A stretch of DNA of 64,000 nucleotides, taken from NCBI RefSeq assembly GCF_024330105.1, contig NZ_JANDHW010000002.1, positions 124,001-188,000 of the forward strand. Reading direction: 5' to 3'. The DNA comes from Coprobacter tertius. GTDB lineage: Bacteria > Bacteroidota > Bacteroidia > Bacteroidales > Coprobacteraceae. Position 1 is the stretch's first letter; each line of letters opens with the position of its first letter. Under the pieces are notes generated by a model. It was not told the DNA's origin, did not search any database, and was given only the letters and a program-made list of their open reading frames with translations. Both the position numbers and the translations under genes were made by a program. Of this stretch, positions 56,247-64,000 are shown one piece after another.

Positions 56247-59200
56247 ATGATCGGATTTCCTCATCGTACATTTATAAATGAATTTTTTAGAGGGGCGACC
56301 CTGATTGCGGTTTTAGTGACTGTCATTATCGATATGCAGGCTCAAAATTCCGATTATGAGCGTGAGATCTCATTGCAGGGTGTTGCCAGAGGGCTTTGCA
56401 TACAAAAGGAAATCTTATATTCTACAGCCGGAAACACGATTGTAAAATGTGATTTTAAGAGTGCACCTCAAACGATTATAAAAGGTCTGAACACCCCTTT
56501 TGACGTTGATGTCGATGAGGCAGGCAATATTTATGTAGCAAATCGGGGCGGAAAAAACGTTGAGGTATATTCCGCAAACGGAGTATCGCGGTATGCGTTG
56601 CAGATAGGAGAAAATGTAAACGGCGTTACCATGGGCCCCGACGGAAAACTTTATGTCGCTTCTCTTACAAAAATTTCCGTATACAGAGAGAATACCCTCG
56701 AGAATACGATTATATCACTTACAAAAGATAAGTTCAGGGAAGTGCGTAAGGTTTATTTCGACAGTGCGGGAAGAATGTATATTATCGATAAAAATACCGG
56801 AATGATCGCCCTATCCGGAGTTTCGGGAGAAACGGCTACAGTCGATTTTATAATTAAAAAAGATTCTCGGTATGCGTATAATTCATTGGCTTATATGACA
56901 TCGTTGCCTGATGGATCGCTACTGATAACTTCTGATACCGATTTTAAAGGAGGCTTGTTAGGTGTTTACCGGTTCGACTTATCAGGTAATTTTAAAAATA
57001 CGATAGGTGAATTAGGCAGTGGAAAAAGTTTTACGTCTCCTTATGGAATAGCTGCAGACAGCAATGGCCGATTGTTTATTGCCGATGGAAATAAAATACA
57101 GGTATGGAAAGTGACCGATAATGAGCCACCGGTTGTATCGGATATCAAAATTTCGAATATAACCCGTTCTTCGGTCGATTTTTCTTTAACGAGTAGTGAG
57201 TCGGGGAACGTATATTGGGAGATTCGTAATGACGGTGTACAACCTACCGCTGATGAATTGTTAAACGGTACACGGTCTTTTTCTTGTCAGGCAAATCAGG
57301 AAACCATTCAAACATTGCATTCACCTTCGGGTAGTACTCTCAGATTGTATTTTATAGTCAGGGATAAAGCCGGAAATACAACAAAAGTATTGTCAGGTTC
57401 CGAATTTTCCACTCTTCAACCGCTGGCGATAAACTATATTGTTCCTGTAAAAAAAGATACTGACTCAGTGACTTTTGAAGTTTCGGCTAACGATGAGGGT
57501 ACTTTATATTATTTATTAAAACCTGACGACGGAAGTTGCCAAATCCCGACTTCCGACGCTATTTTGCAGGGGAATAGCCGGGAATACCCTGTTGCCGGGA
57601 AGCCACTTTCGCTCGACGTTAGTTTACCTTCGACAGGCAGATATTGGTTGTATGCACTTATACAAACTTCCGGAGGAGAAAATAGCGGAGTATATACATG
57701 CACTGTAACTTCATATTCCGATATAGATTTAATTCGCAAGCGGTATATAGATTTACTTATCGGGGATGATACTACCGATTATTCTAATCTTTCTGCTATA
57801 GACCGTTATAACTCGTTATTAACCCGGTTTTCACAGGCAAGTGATATGGCCGGAAAATATGATCCGGATGTTCCCGATTTGCCAGAATTTGTTTTAGATG
57901 AAAAGGTTCCCGGCAATGATATAGCACTTGTACGTGAATTAGTCGGTAAAGTATTGTTTCCGTTGGCGATGGCATATCGGCTGAAAGGCCCCGACACACA
58001 ACCTAACATTTATTATCATAATGCCGGTATTTTATCGGAAATCATGAAGTTATATAAATACTTAAGTGTAAGGAATTTTAAGACGGGGCGTGAACTCCAT
58101 TTTACAGGAGGTGGTGTTTATCTAAGGCTTACGGGGTATTTTTATGCTTCTATGCTGATGCGTGAAGAATTGGCCAAGGCGGGAATGCTCGATGAAGTAT
58201 CGGACATGATGGAATGGGCTACTCGCTGGGTTGTTCCCAACAGTGTCGACATTGAGGGCGGTGAAGAGGATTGGTCGGCTTCGGCAGCCGGAAATATCAG
58301 TCGTTCCGACGGAGTACGAACGATATATAATAACCGACTAATGTATATTTTAACGGCCGGTGACAATGTTGCGGATCGGGAGGAAAAGTTATCGTATCTT
58401 ACCGAGGTCCTTAATCAGGCGTTTGTACCCCACGGAGCCTGGGACGGATTTTTGAAACCCGACTATACAGGTTATCACCATTTGGGAGTGTGGGGAAGCG
58501 CTTATGTAACCGATGCGTTGCAGGTAGCTTCACAAATGGCTTTTTTGTTGCATAATACGGTTTACGGCATTGCTACCGATCCCGTTAAGCATATCGCCGA
58601 AGGCTTGAAGGCATTCGGACAGTATAGCGGGAAATATGATATTTCTCGTGGGTTATGCGGTCGTTTTCCCGGGCATTTAAATGATATTATAAATCAAATT
58701 CCGGCTTATGCTTATATTTATTACATTTTACCCGAAGGAAAATTAAAAAAAGAGATAGGCGGAGTTTTTGCCAATTTGTATGATACAGAATATAATCCCG
58801 TACAAACGGGAATGATAAGAAATACGGCCTGTGAAATAATTTTTACAGGAGGCATGGGTACCATAAATATATGCAATGGTTTAAAAGCGGTCATTGTGCC
58901 GGTTAAAGAAATGGAATTAAACCGGACTTTTCCCTATGCCGCTATGCAGATACATCGTCGTTCCGATTGGCTGGCGACAATAAAAGGATATAGTAAATAT
59001 GTGTGGGATTTCGAGACGAACGGCAGTGAAAACTGGTATGGAAGAAACCAAAGTTTCGGACAATTGAGTATATATAGCGGAAAAGATTCGGAAGGTGTCG
59101 TGTCGGCATTGGCCAGCGGCGTCGGTTATGATGGTTACGACTGGTCGCATATTCCGGGTACGACGGTCCCCGATTTATCTTTGCCCGAGGTTCTTGCCGA

Positions 59201-60461
59201 TGCAAAAGCGTTCGAGTGGCCGCGTTTTTCGAATGAAGCCTTTGCCGGAGGTGTGAGCGACGGTAGAAATGGGGTGTATGGATTTAAATTTTCAGACCGT
59301 ACCAAAGGCCAGAGTAGCGCTTCCTGGACAAAGCCTAAATTAACGGCATTGAAATCTTATTTCTTTTTCGACGATCTTATCGTTGCCTTGGGATCGGATA
59401 TCGATAATACTGCTTCCGATTATGCGGCTCATACTACTATTTTCCAAAATCTTCTTCCTTCTCCCGAGACACCCACCATAGTGAATGGAACGCAGATTAC
59501 TGGTCTTTCGTATGTCTACGACCAAAATGTAGAATCACCGGTTTACCTTACCGATATTGCCGGTAACGGATATTATATTCCCGATGCTAAAGGATTGCAT
59601 ATACACCGGAATGTACAGCAATCGGTAGATGATAAGAATAAAAACGCGACAAGTGGTAATTATGCGACAGCCTGGATAAATCATGGCAGAAAAACGAAAA
59701 ACGGCGGTTATGAATATGTCGTTTGGGTACGGGGCGCATCTTTTATTTCCGGATTGGCCAATGATCCCGATAGTTTTTATTCCGTACTGCGCCGGGATAA
59801 AGTAGCGCATATCGTAAAACGAGGGCAAGAAAAGGGGTTGTCGGTATTTGCTTCCGATACACTTGTTGGGGATGAGATAATTTCGAGTGTCTCGGAACCT
59901 TGCAACATTTGGCTTACCTCCGGTACTGACCGTACGATACTGACGGTGTCGAATCCCGATTTGGGATATTATAAGAAAGGGAATGAATTCGGTTGTTTTC
60001 CTGTGCAAGCATGGTCGGTTCCGAAGTCGAAACGGTATATGGATACAAAAATACAACCGGTAGAGATTACTTTAAATGGAAAGTGGAATATTGCCGACGC
60101 ATCCGGAAAAGTAGAATTTATCGGTTATAATGAAATGGAAAATACGACGATATTGAAATTTAACGGTACAGGCGGTGAATCGGTGTCGGTACCCCTGATT
60201 TATACCGGAAGCGGAATGGAAAATGTTGATACTGATGACAGATTGTGCGTGTATCCGAATCCGACATCGGGAAAACTTTATATCCGGTCATACGAACCCG
60301 TGAATACGATTATTCGCATAACCGATATCGGAGGACGGCAAGTCATGTCGGTAAAAACGAACCGGGGAGAAACCAATGTATGTATAGATCTGACAGGGTT
60401 TTCGGCTGGATATTATTTTTTAATTGCAGATAAAACAATAAAACGTATTCTAAAAAAATGA
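56247..60461 (+). CDS. Multidomain PL8-like lyase with NHL-type propeller, Ig-like domains and T9SS sorting domain
   Basis: 1404 residues. A signal peptide (cut near DMQAQ) is followed by a six-bladed NHL-like propeller (about 35-285, repeats such as PFDVDVDEAGNIYVANRGGKNVEVYS and PYGIAADSNGRLFIADGNKIQVW). Two FN3/Ig-like domains (about 290-390 and 395-485) follow. The PL8-type toroid (about 490-870) has DGFLKPDYTGYHHLGVWGSAYVTDALQVASQ and LCGRFPGHL. The beta domain (about 890-1310) has SKYVWDFETNGSENWYGRNQSFGQ. A clear T9SS type A domain ends it (about 1325-1404, VYPNPTSGKLYIRS...GYYFLIADKTIKRILKK). The fusion of a propeller to a PL8 lyase is unusual. The central Tyr of the first lyase's HHxGVY motif is Trp here, so activity may differ. 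Overlaps PL13 by 4 bp. Confidence 0.82.
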   Translation: MIGFPHRTFINEFFRGATLIAVLVTVIIDMQAQNSDYEREISLQGVARGLCIQKEILYSTAGNTIVKCDFKSAPQTIIKGLNTPFDVDVDEAGNIYVANRGGKNVEVYSANGVSRYALQIGENVNGVTMGPDGKLYVASLTKISVYRENTLENTIISLTKDKFREVRKVYFDSAGRMYIIDKNTGMIALSGVSGETATVDFIIKKDSRYAYNSLAYMTSLPDGSLLITSDTDFKGGLLGVYRFDLSGNFKNTIGELGSGKSFTSPYGIAADSNGRLFIADGNKIQVWKVTDNEPPVVSDIKISNITRSSVDFSLTSSESGNVYWEIRNDGVQPTADELLNGTRSFSCQANQETIQTLHSPSGSTLRLYFIVRDKAGNTTKVLSGSEFSTLQPLAINYIVPVKKDTDSVTFEVSANDEGTLYYLLKPDDGSCQIPTSDAILQGNSREYPVAGKPLSLDVSLPSTGRYWLYALIQTSGGENSGVYTCTVTSYSDIDLIRKRYIDLLIGDDTTDYSNLSAIDRYNSLLTRFSQASDMAGKYDPDVPDLPEFVLDEKVPGNDIALVRELVGKVLFPLAMAYRLKGPDTQPNIYYHNAGILSEIMKLYKYLSVRNFKTGRELHFTGGGVYLRLTGYFYASMLMREELAKAGMLDEVSDMMEWATRWVVPNSVDIEGGEEDWSASAAGNISRSDGVRTIYNNRLMYILTAGDNVADREEKLSYLTEVLNQAFVPHGAWDGFLKPDYTGYHHLGVWGSAYVTDALQVASQMAFLLHNTVYGIATDPVKHIAEGLKAFGQYSGKYDISRGLCGRFPGHLNDIINQIPAYAYIYYILPEGKLKKEIGGVFANLYDTEYNPVQTGMIRNTACEIIFTGGMGTINICNGLKAVIVPVKEMELNRTFPYAAMQIHRRSDWLATIKGYSKYVWDFETNGSENWYGRNQSFGQLSIYSGKDSEGVVSALASGVGYDGYDWSHIPGTTVPDLSLPEVLADAKAFEWPRFSNEAFAGGVSDGRNGVYGFKFSDRTKGQSSASWTKPKLTALKSYFFFDDLIVALGSDIDNTASDYAAHTTIFQNLLPSPETPTIVNGTQITGLSYVYDQNVESPVYLTDIAGNGYYIPDAKGLHIHRNVQQSVDDKNKNATSGNYATAWINHGRKTKNGGYEYVVWVRGASFISGLANDPDSFYSVLRRDKVAHIVKRGQEKGLSVFASDTLVGDEIISSVSEPCNIWLTSGTDRTILTVSNPDLGYYKKGNEFGCFPVQAWSVPKSKRYMDTKIQPVEITLNGKWNIADASGKVEFIGYNEMENTTILKFNGTGGESVSVPLIYTGSGMENVDTDDRLCVYPNPTSGKLYIRSYEPVNTIIRITDIGGRQVMSVKTNRGETNVCIDLTGFSAGYYFLIADKTIKRILKK

Positions 60462-61645
60462 ACAATATGATAAAACTAAAAAGCTTTTTAATAATCGTAA
60501 TGTGTCTCTTGTGGGGCTTTTCTCTTACGGCACAGGAAAAAACGTTGGTACCTATTCGCGAACGAGTGGATATACAAAGTCAAGTGGCTCCCGAAAATTC
60601 GATAATCGACGGAGAGTGGGTAGCCGTGGGTACCCGCAAGAAACATGCGATACAATATGATTATACCCGTTTGTATGATGGTAAGCCATCGTATCGGTTC
60701 GAATTGAAACAAAATGATAATACTTTAGCCGGTTATAGTGCCGGTGAAACAAAGGGACGGGCGGAACTATCTTATTGTTTCGCGACTGGGAAAGATATCG
60801 AAAAACTAACCGAAAAGCAATTTGAAAATATTGTAAAAGCAAAAAAAGTCTATCATTACGGTAAAGGGGAATGTCCTCAGGGGAGTACCCGTCATTATCG
60901 TTTTTCTATTTACGTACCTAAAGACCTGAAAGCCTCGGTAAATACGATTTTTGCCCAGTGGCACGGTATGCCCGACCGTACTTTATTATGTACTCCCGAG
61001 GGCGAAGTCAAAGAGGTTTCCGATGAAGAATTCGCGAAAATATGTGAAAAAGTGATATTTAAAAAAGATAAGGGATACGATCGACTTCCGCTACTACGTG
61101 AAGACGGAACTCTGGAAAAGGACAAGAAAGGAAATATATTATACCAGGCACATTGGGAACCTAATGGATGGATTATTGAACAAGGTGGATTCCCTCCTCT
61201 GGCTTTCGGTTTTAATAAAGGATATTTTTATATAAAAGCCAATTCGGACCGGAAATGGTTATCCGATAAAACCGACCGTTGTAATATCGATCCCGAAAAA
61301 GGCGAAATCATGCATCCGTTGATTTCGAAATATAAATCATCCACCCTCGCTTATAAAGAACCGTTCAGCGATTTTCCCAAAGAAACGTGGGTTACCTTCG
61401 AAATTGCCGTTACCTGGACTGTTTACGGAATGGAAAAGGAAAATATTGTAAAACCCGGTAGTCTGGATGTGGTTATGTCGTATGAAAAGAACGGTGAAAA
61501 AGTAGAACGGCATATCGTAGATAACGAAACGATATTGATCGGACGTAACGACCGAAATGGATATTATTTTAAGTTTGGTATTTATCGGGTGGGAAACAGT
61601 ACGACTCCGGTGTGTTATAATCTGGCCGGATACAAAGAATACTGA
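60458..61645 (+). CDS. PL13 heparin lyase I
   Basis: 395 residues. A signal peptide (cut near LTAQ) is followed by a beta-jelly-roll lyase. It has RAELSYCFATGKDIEKL, the catalytic-region FAQWHGMPDRTLLCTPEGEV, which is diagnostic for heparinase I, and FPKETWVTFEIAVTWTVYGMEKENIV. PL13 enzymes cleave highly sulfated heparin at GlcNS(6S)-IdoA2S linkages by beta-elimination. It completes the PL12 specificity for low-sulfate regions. The start codon overlaps the preceding stop (ATGA), and the operon appears to end here, as a 175-bp gap follows. Confidence 0.95.
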   Translation: MNNMIKLKSFLIIVMCLLWGFSLTAQEKTLVPIRERVDIQSQVAPENSIIDGEWVAVGTRKKHAIQYDYTRLYDGKPSYRFELKQNDNTLAGYSAGETKGRAELSYCFATGKDIEKLTEKQFENIVKAKKVYHYGKGECPQGSTRHYRFSIYVPKDLKASVNTIFAQWHGMPDRTLLCTPEGEVKEVSDEEFAKICEKVIFKKDKGYDRLPLLREDGTLEKDKKGNILYQAHWEPNGWIIEQGGFPPLAFGFNKGYFYIKANSDRKWLSDKTDRCNIDPEKGEIMHPLISKYKSSTLAYKEPFSDFPKETWVTFEIAVTWTVYGMEKENIVKPGSLDVVMSYEKNGEKVERHIVDNETILIGRNDRNGYYFKFGIYRVGNSTTPVCYNLAGYKEY

Positions 61646-61701
61646 TTGATTATATTCGATTTTTTTGTCATTAAGCGGCATAAAAGCTTTACCGACGGGA
61701 G

Positions 61702-61760
61702 TTTTCAACAAATGTAAAAGTCTTTTCAACAACAGAGAAAGTCTGTTCGGGAGAAAGTCT
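61702..61760 (+). promoter_or_regulatory. Repeated motif, candidate HTCS operator upstream of the paralog pair
   Basis: TTTTCAACAAATG (61702-61714) is identical to the copy at 45182-45194. A second TTTTCAACAA follows at 61723-61732. AAAGTCT occurs three times (61717-61723, 61738-61744, 61754-61760). Tandem direct repeats are the expected form of an AraC-type operator. Confidence 0.45.
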
Positions 61761-61820
61761 GTAACATTGCAATGCCGGCCGGTAGAAGCGACCGGAAGAC
61801 TTAATCGTTAAATCAATAAA

Positions 61821-62564
61821 ATGAAAAATTATATGAATCGCAGGATTTTTACAGCCATAGTATCGGTTTTATTCTTCAGCAACGGTCTTTATGCACAGGG
61901 TTTTTCATCATTTAAGGTAGAAGGTTCCCTGACACAGACATTATTGAAAAACCGTACTAAATCGGCCTCTATTATAGAGACAATTGTAGACGCTTCGGCG
62001 GATATTAAGAGTTTGCCCGTAAAATATAAACTGCTCAGCGGGTGTGTGATATCGGAGGAAACTCCTTTAAATAATGATTATACGAAAGTTAAACACGTTA
62101 CGGTGAATAAAAAAGATGGTTCTTCTAAAGATTGGAGTATTATCGTTCATCAACTGGTTCCCGGAAAGCTTCCTCTACAAATCGTTTTTTCCAAAACTAA
62201 CCCCTGCGATCTCGATTTTACCAATCCGAAGCCCTGGGCTGGATATGGAATCGATTACAGTAAACCGACAGTGGTGAGAATGGGAAATGACGGTATTGGA
62301 TTTTTTGCTGCGTATGATGGGGTTGCGAAAGAGGCTTCTTTTGAATTCACAGTGGTAGGAGGAGCCGTTTTTAACGGAGAGTTCGATGTAGAAACCTCGA
62401 TAGATGGTAAGAAATGGAAAAATCTGAAAACGTATAAGGAAGGGGATGTTACGGGAACGGAGATTTTGACTTTGTCTTTGCCTTCCGAAGCACGCTATAT
62501 TCGTTGGATATATGCTTTGCGAGATAAGCAGAATGTTAATCTGAACAATATATATATAAAATAA
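61821..62564 (+). CDS. Secreted protein of unknown function, paralog A
   Basis: 247 residues with a signal peptide (cut near LYAQG). Not recognised. It has an N-terminal domain opening with FSSFKVEGSLTQ and a SKDWSIIVHQL strand. A C-terminal beta-sandwich of F5/8-discoidin-like pattern (about 135-247) has KPWAGYGIDYSKPTVVRMGNDGIGFFA, DVETSIDGKKWKNLKTYKEG and SEARYIRWIYAL. The next gene encodes a protein with the same architecture, so the pair are tandem duplicates. This one has no sorting domain. A role as a secreted glycan-binding protein fits the context but is inferred. Confidence 0.8.
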   Translation: MKNYMNRRIFTAIVSVLFFSNGLYAQGFSSFKVEGSLTQTLLKNRTKSASIIETIVDASADIKSLPVKYKLLSGCVISEETPLNNDYTKVKHVTVNKKDGSSKDWSIIVHQLVPGKLPLQIVFSKTNPCDLDFTNPKPWAGYGIDYSKPTVVRMGNDGIGFFAAYDGVAKEASFEFTVVGGAVFNGEFDVETSIDGKKWKNLKTYKEGDVTGTEILTLSLPSEARYIRWIYALRDKQNVNLNNIYIK

Positions 62565-62594
62565 AAATGTTATTTACCTTAAAAACATAAGATT

Positions 62595-63635
62595 ATGAAA
62601 AAGAAGATCTTTACTCTATTTATTTGTACAATATTTGCAGGAACATTATTCGGGCAAAGATTAACCACGTTTACAATAGAGGGTGCTGTCGCATTAAGTC
62701 CATTGGGAACATTAAATCCTAAAAATAATGATGAGAAAAAAACGGGTACTGCTGAAATTATTTATCCATCGACAGTAGACTTGACAAATGTAACCGCTTC
62801 GTTAAATTTGCCAGAAAGTGTAAAATTGATCGAGCCTGCTGTTTTACCTACAGATTTCAGCCAAAAAGTTACCGGTATAAAAATACAGAATGATCCGAAT
62901 GCCGGGGCGGCCAACAGCGATTGGGCGATTTATTCGATTGAATGCAAAAGTTTGGCTCCAACGGAGGACGAAATAGATTTAACGTTTCCGTTAGATATTG
63001 ACAATTGGAGTTCGGAAACACATAAGGGTTGGGCGGGAACAGCTCTTAAAAATAGCGGAAATTCTACTCGCCTCGAATCGGACAGGCGTTCTATTGTTTT
63101 GTCATTTTCGTATGCTCCACAGGAACTTTCCTATGCTGTTAATGGTTCGGTTGACAGTCCTACAGCCGAACTTAATGTGGAAGAATCGGCAGATGGAGTT
63201 AATTGGACGATAATACATAAATATGATGCAGCGAATCCTATACCTGCAGGTAAAGCTACTCCTGCAGAGAAAAATAAAAGTGCTGAACTGAAGCAGGATT
63301 CCCGTTTCGTACGGTTTGTCTTAGCTAAGAAAAATAACTCCAATGTCGCTTTTACGGCGATGAAGGTAACGAAATTTTTATCCGGATTGAACACTGAAAA
63401 GGATAATGAAGATGGAATAAAAGTATATCCCAATCCGGTGACAGATATACTGAATATAGATTCGGACCGGGCCGTATCGAATATTATTGTTACCAATATA
63501 AGCGGCCAGACGGTTATGCAAGTAGCAAGGCCCAGCCGTCAGATATCTGTCTCTGGTCTTGCCGACGGTTATTATCAGGTATTGATCATACAAGCCGACG
63601 GAAGCCGTTCCGTTAAACGTATTGTAAAAAGATAA
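62595..63635 (+). CDS. Secreted protein of unknown function, paralog B with T9SS sorting domain
   Basis: 346 residues with a signal peptide (cut near LFGQ). The N-terminal 265 residues follow the same plan as the upstream gene (LTTFTIEGAV, NSDWAIYSIE, HKGWAGTALKNSGNSTRLESDRRSIVLSFS, NVEESADGVNWTIIHKYD, DSRFVRFVLAKKNNSNVAFTAMKV). A T9SS type A domain is added at the C-terminus (about 275-346, VYPNPVTDILNIDSDRAV...GYYQVLIIQADGSRSVKRIVKR). It should be displayed at the cell surface. It lies 30 bp after paralog A and ends at a strong terminator. Function unknown; an adhesin or glycan-binding role is inferred from context. Confidence 0.8.
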   Translation: MKKKIFTLFICTIFAGTLFGQRLTTFTIEGAVALSPLGTLNPKNNDEKKTGTAEIIYPSTVDLTNVTASLNLPESVKLIEPAVLPTDFSQKVTGIKIQNDPNAGAANSDWAIYSIECKSLAPTEDEIDLTFPLDIDNWSSETHKGWAGTALKNSGNSTRLESDRRSIVLSFSYAPQELSYAVNGSVDSPTAELNVEESADGVNWTIIHKYDAANPIPAGKATPAEKNKSAELKQDSRFVRFVLAKKNNSNVAFTAMKVTKFLSGLNTEKDNEDGIKVYPNPVTDILNIDSDRAVSNIIVTNISGQTVMQVARPSRQISVSGLADGYYQVLIIQADGSRSVKRIVKR

Positions 63636-63681
63636 AGACGACTATTTGACTTAATTGCAATTTTTTATTGCTGAATGGTCG

Positions 63682-63719
63682 AGGCCCTGTCTTACTCCTG
63701 TTAGCGGGGCCTTTTTTTT
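63682..63719 (+). terminator. Intrinsic terminator after paralog B
   Basis: AGGCCC (63682-63687) pairs with GGGCCT (63707-63712), followed by eight T residues. It separates the enzyme/paralog part of the locus from the receptor gene. Confidence 0.85.
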
Positions 63720-63894
63720 GATGAATCAGTTATAATTTTATAATAGAATATCCTTTGAACAATCTGAAAATCAAGTGCCGGTGAAGTTCTACGGTTACTG
63801 TGATATAGATAATGAATTTCCTGCAATATCGAAATGATGAGGATAGAATAAATATCGATAACGAACTAAATAAAATAACCTAAGTATAAATATT
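63720..63894 (+). promoter_or_regulatory. Leader/promoter region of the SusC-like gene
   Basis: 175 bp with no gene. TATCCTTTG at about 63750-63758 resembles a -7 box with one extra spacer base. TTGAACAATCTGAAAA (63755-63770) is a looser version of the TTTTCAACAAATG motif found upstream of the other two units. Confidence 0.35.
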
Positions 63895-64000
63895 ATGAAA
63901 AACAGTAGATTATTGTTTTTTACTCTTTTGTTGTCTCTATTTGCCGTATTTCAGTTATCGGCTCAGAATGCGGAGACGGAAATAATCGGAAAAGTAACTG
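63895..64000 (+). CDS. SusC-like TonB-dependent receptor, 3' part outside the window
   Basis: The visible 35 codons encode a signal peptide (MKNSRLLFFTLLLSLFAVFQLSAQ) followed by NAETEIIGKVT, the usual opening of the carboxypeptidase-regulatory-like domain at the start of SusC-type receptors. Position at the end of a polysaccharide utilization locus supports this. The gene continues beyond base 64000, and a SusD-type partner is expected next. Identification rests on a short stretch. Confidence 0.7.
   Translation, partial: MKNSRLLFFTLLLSLFAVFQLSAQNAETEIIGKVT

Noticed and set aside
1-64000. CRISPR arrays, tRNA and rRNA genes, insertion sequences
   Set aside because: No regularly spaced direct repeats, no cloverleaf-like or rRNA-like stretches and no transposase-like coding sequences were seen on either strand.

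Overview
The window reads as a chromosomal segment of a gut-type Bacteroidales (phylum Bacteroidota). Evidence: promoters of the form TTTG-N19/20-TAnnTTTG, a hybrid two-component (HTCS) regulator, a SusC-type receptor start, TamL, SdaA-type serine dehydratase, many lipoproteins with signal peptidase II boxes, and C-terminal type IX secretion (T9SS) sorting domains. The T9SS domains and low GC suggest a Barnesiellaceae/Porphyromonadaceae-like genus (for example Coprobacter) rather than Bacteroides proper; that placement is inference.

Layout. 1-7.2 kb: a 5'-truncated hybrid sensor kinase (+), then a minus-strand operon of hybrid kinase, UDP-glucuronate decarboxylase and REC-kinase. 7.9-9.0 kb: a small amphipathic lipoprotein, a small HTH protein and, in front of that gene, a strongly structured RNA/leader. 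9.2-11.6 kb: secreted GH92 alpha-mannosidase. 11.9-17.2 kb: glutamate-dependent acid resistance cluster (gadC, a cation-channel-like protein with an odd selectivity filter, glutaminase A, gadB). 17.4-20.7 kb: MFS and EamA transporters, a TPR protein. 20.8-22.3 kb: two decayed genes (a metallophosphoesterase and a PD-(D/E)XK nuclease-like gene). 22.5-26.9 kb: secreted GH130 and a large GH106-like hydrolase. 27-32.6 kb: rpsA, rnz, tamL. 32.8-39.2 kb: ilvD-ilvB-ilvN-acyl-ACP thioesterase-ilvC, preceded by a Leu/Ile/Val-rich leader peptide with terminator/antiterminator sequences. 39.2-40.7 kb: a likely small RNA gene with 6S-like architecture on the minus strand, and sdaA.

41-64 kb: a glycosaminoglycan utilization locus, all on the plus strand: HTCS regulator, GH88, PL12, a PL8-like lyase with T9SS domain, S1 sulfatase, PHP/DUF3604-like Tat lipoprotein, ROK kinase, a second PL8-like lyase fused to a beta-propeller and carrying a T9SS domain, PL13 heparinase I, two paralogous secreted proteins of unknown function, and the start of a SusC-like receptor that runs off the window. 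PL12 and PL13 point to heparin/heparan sulfate, while the PL8-like enzymes point to chondroitin/hyaluronan-type or other uronate polymers. The expected flow is surface depolymerisation by T9SS-exported lyases, import, periplasmic lyase/GH88/sulfatase action, and cytoplasmic phosphorylation by the ROK kinase, with HTCS sensing of oligosaccharides.

The most notable points are the ilv attenuator, the two structured RNAs at 8.9 and 39.3 kb, the T9SS-linked PL8-like lyases inside a heparin locus, the paired unknown secreted proteins, and a 13-bp motif repeated in front of two transcription units of the locus.
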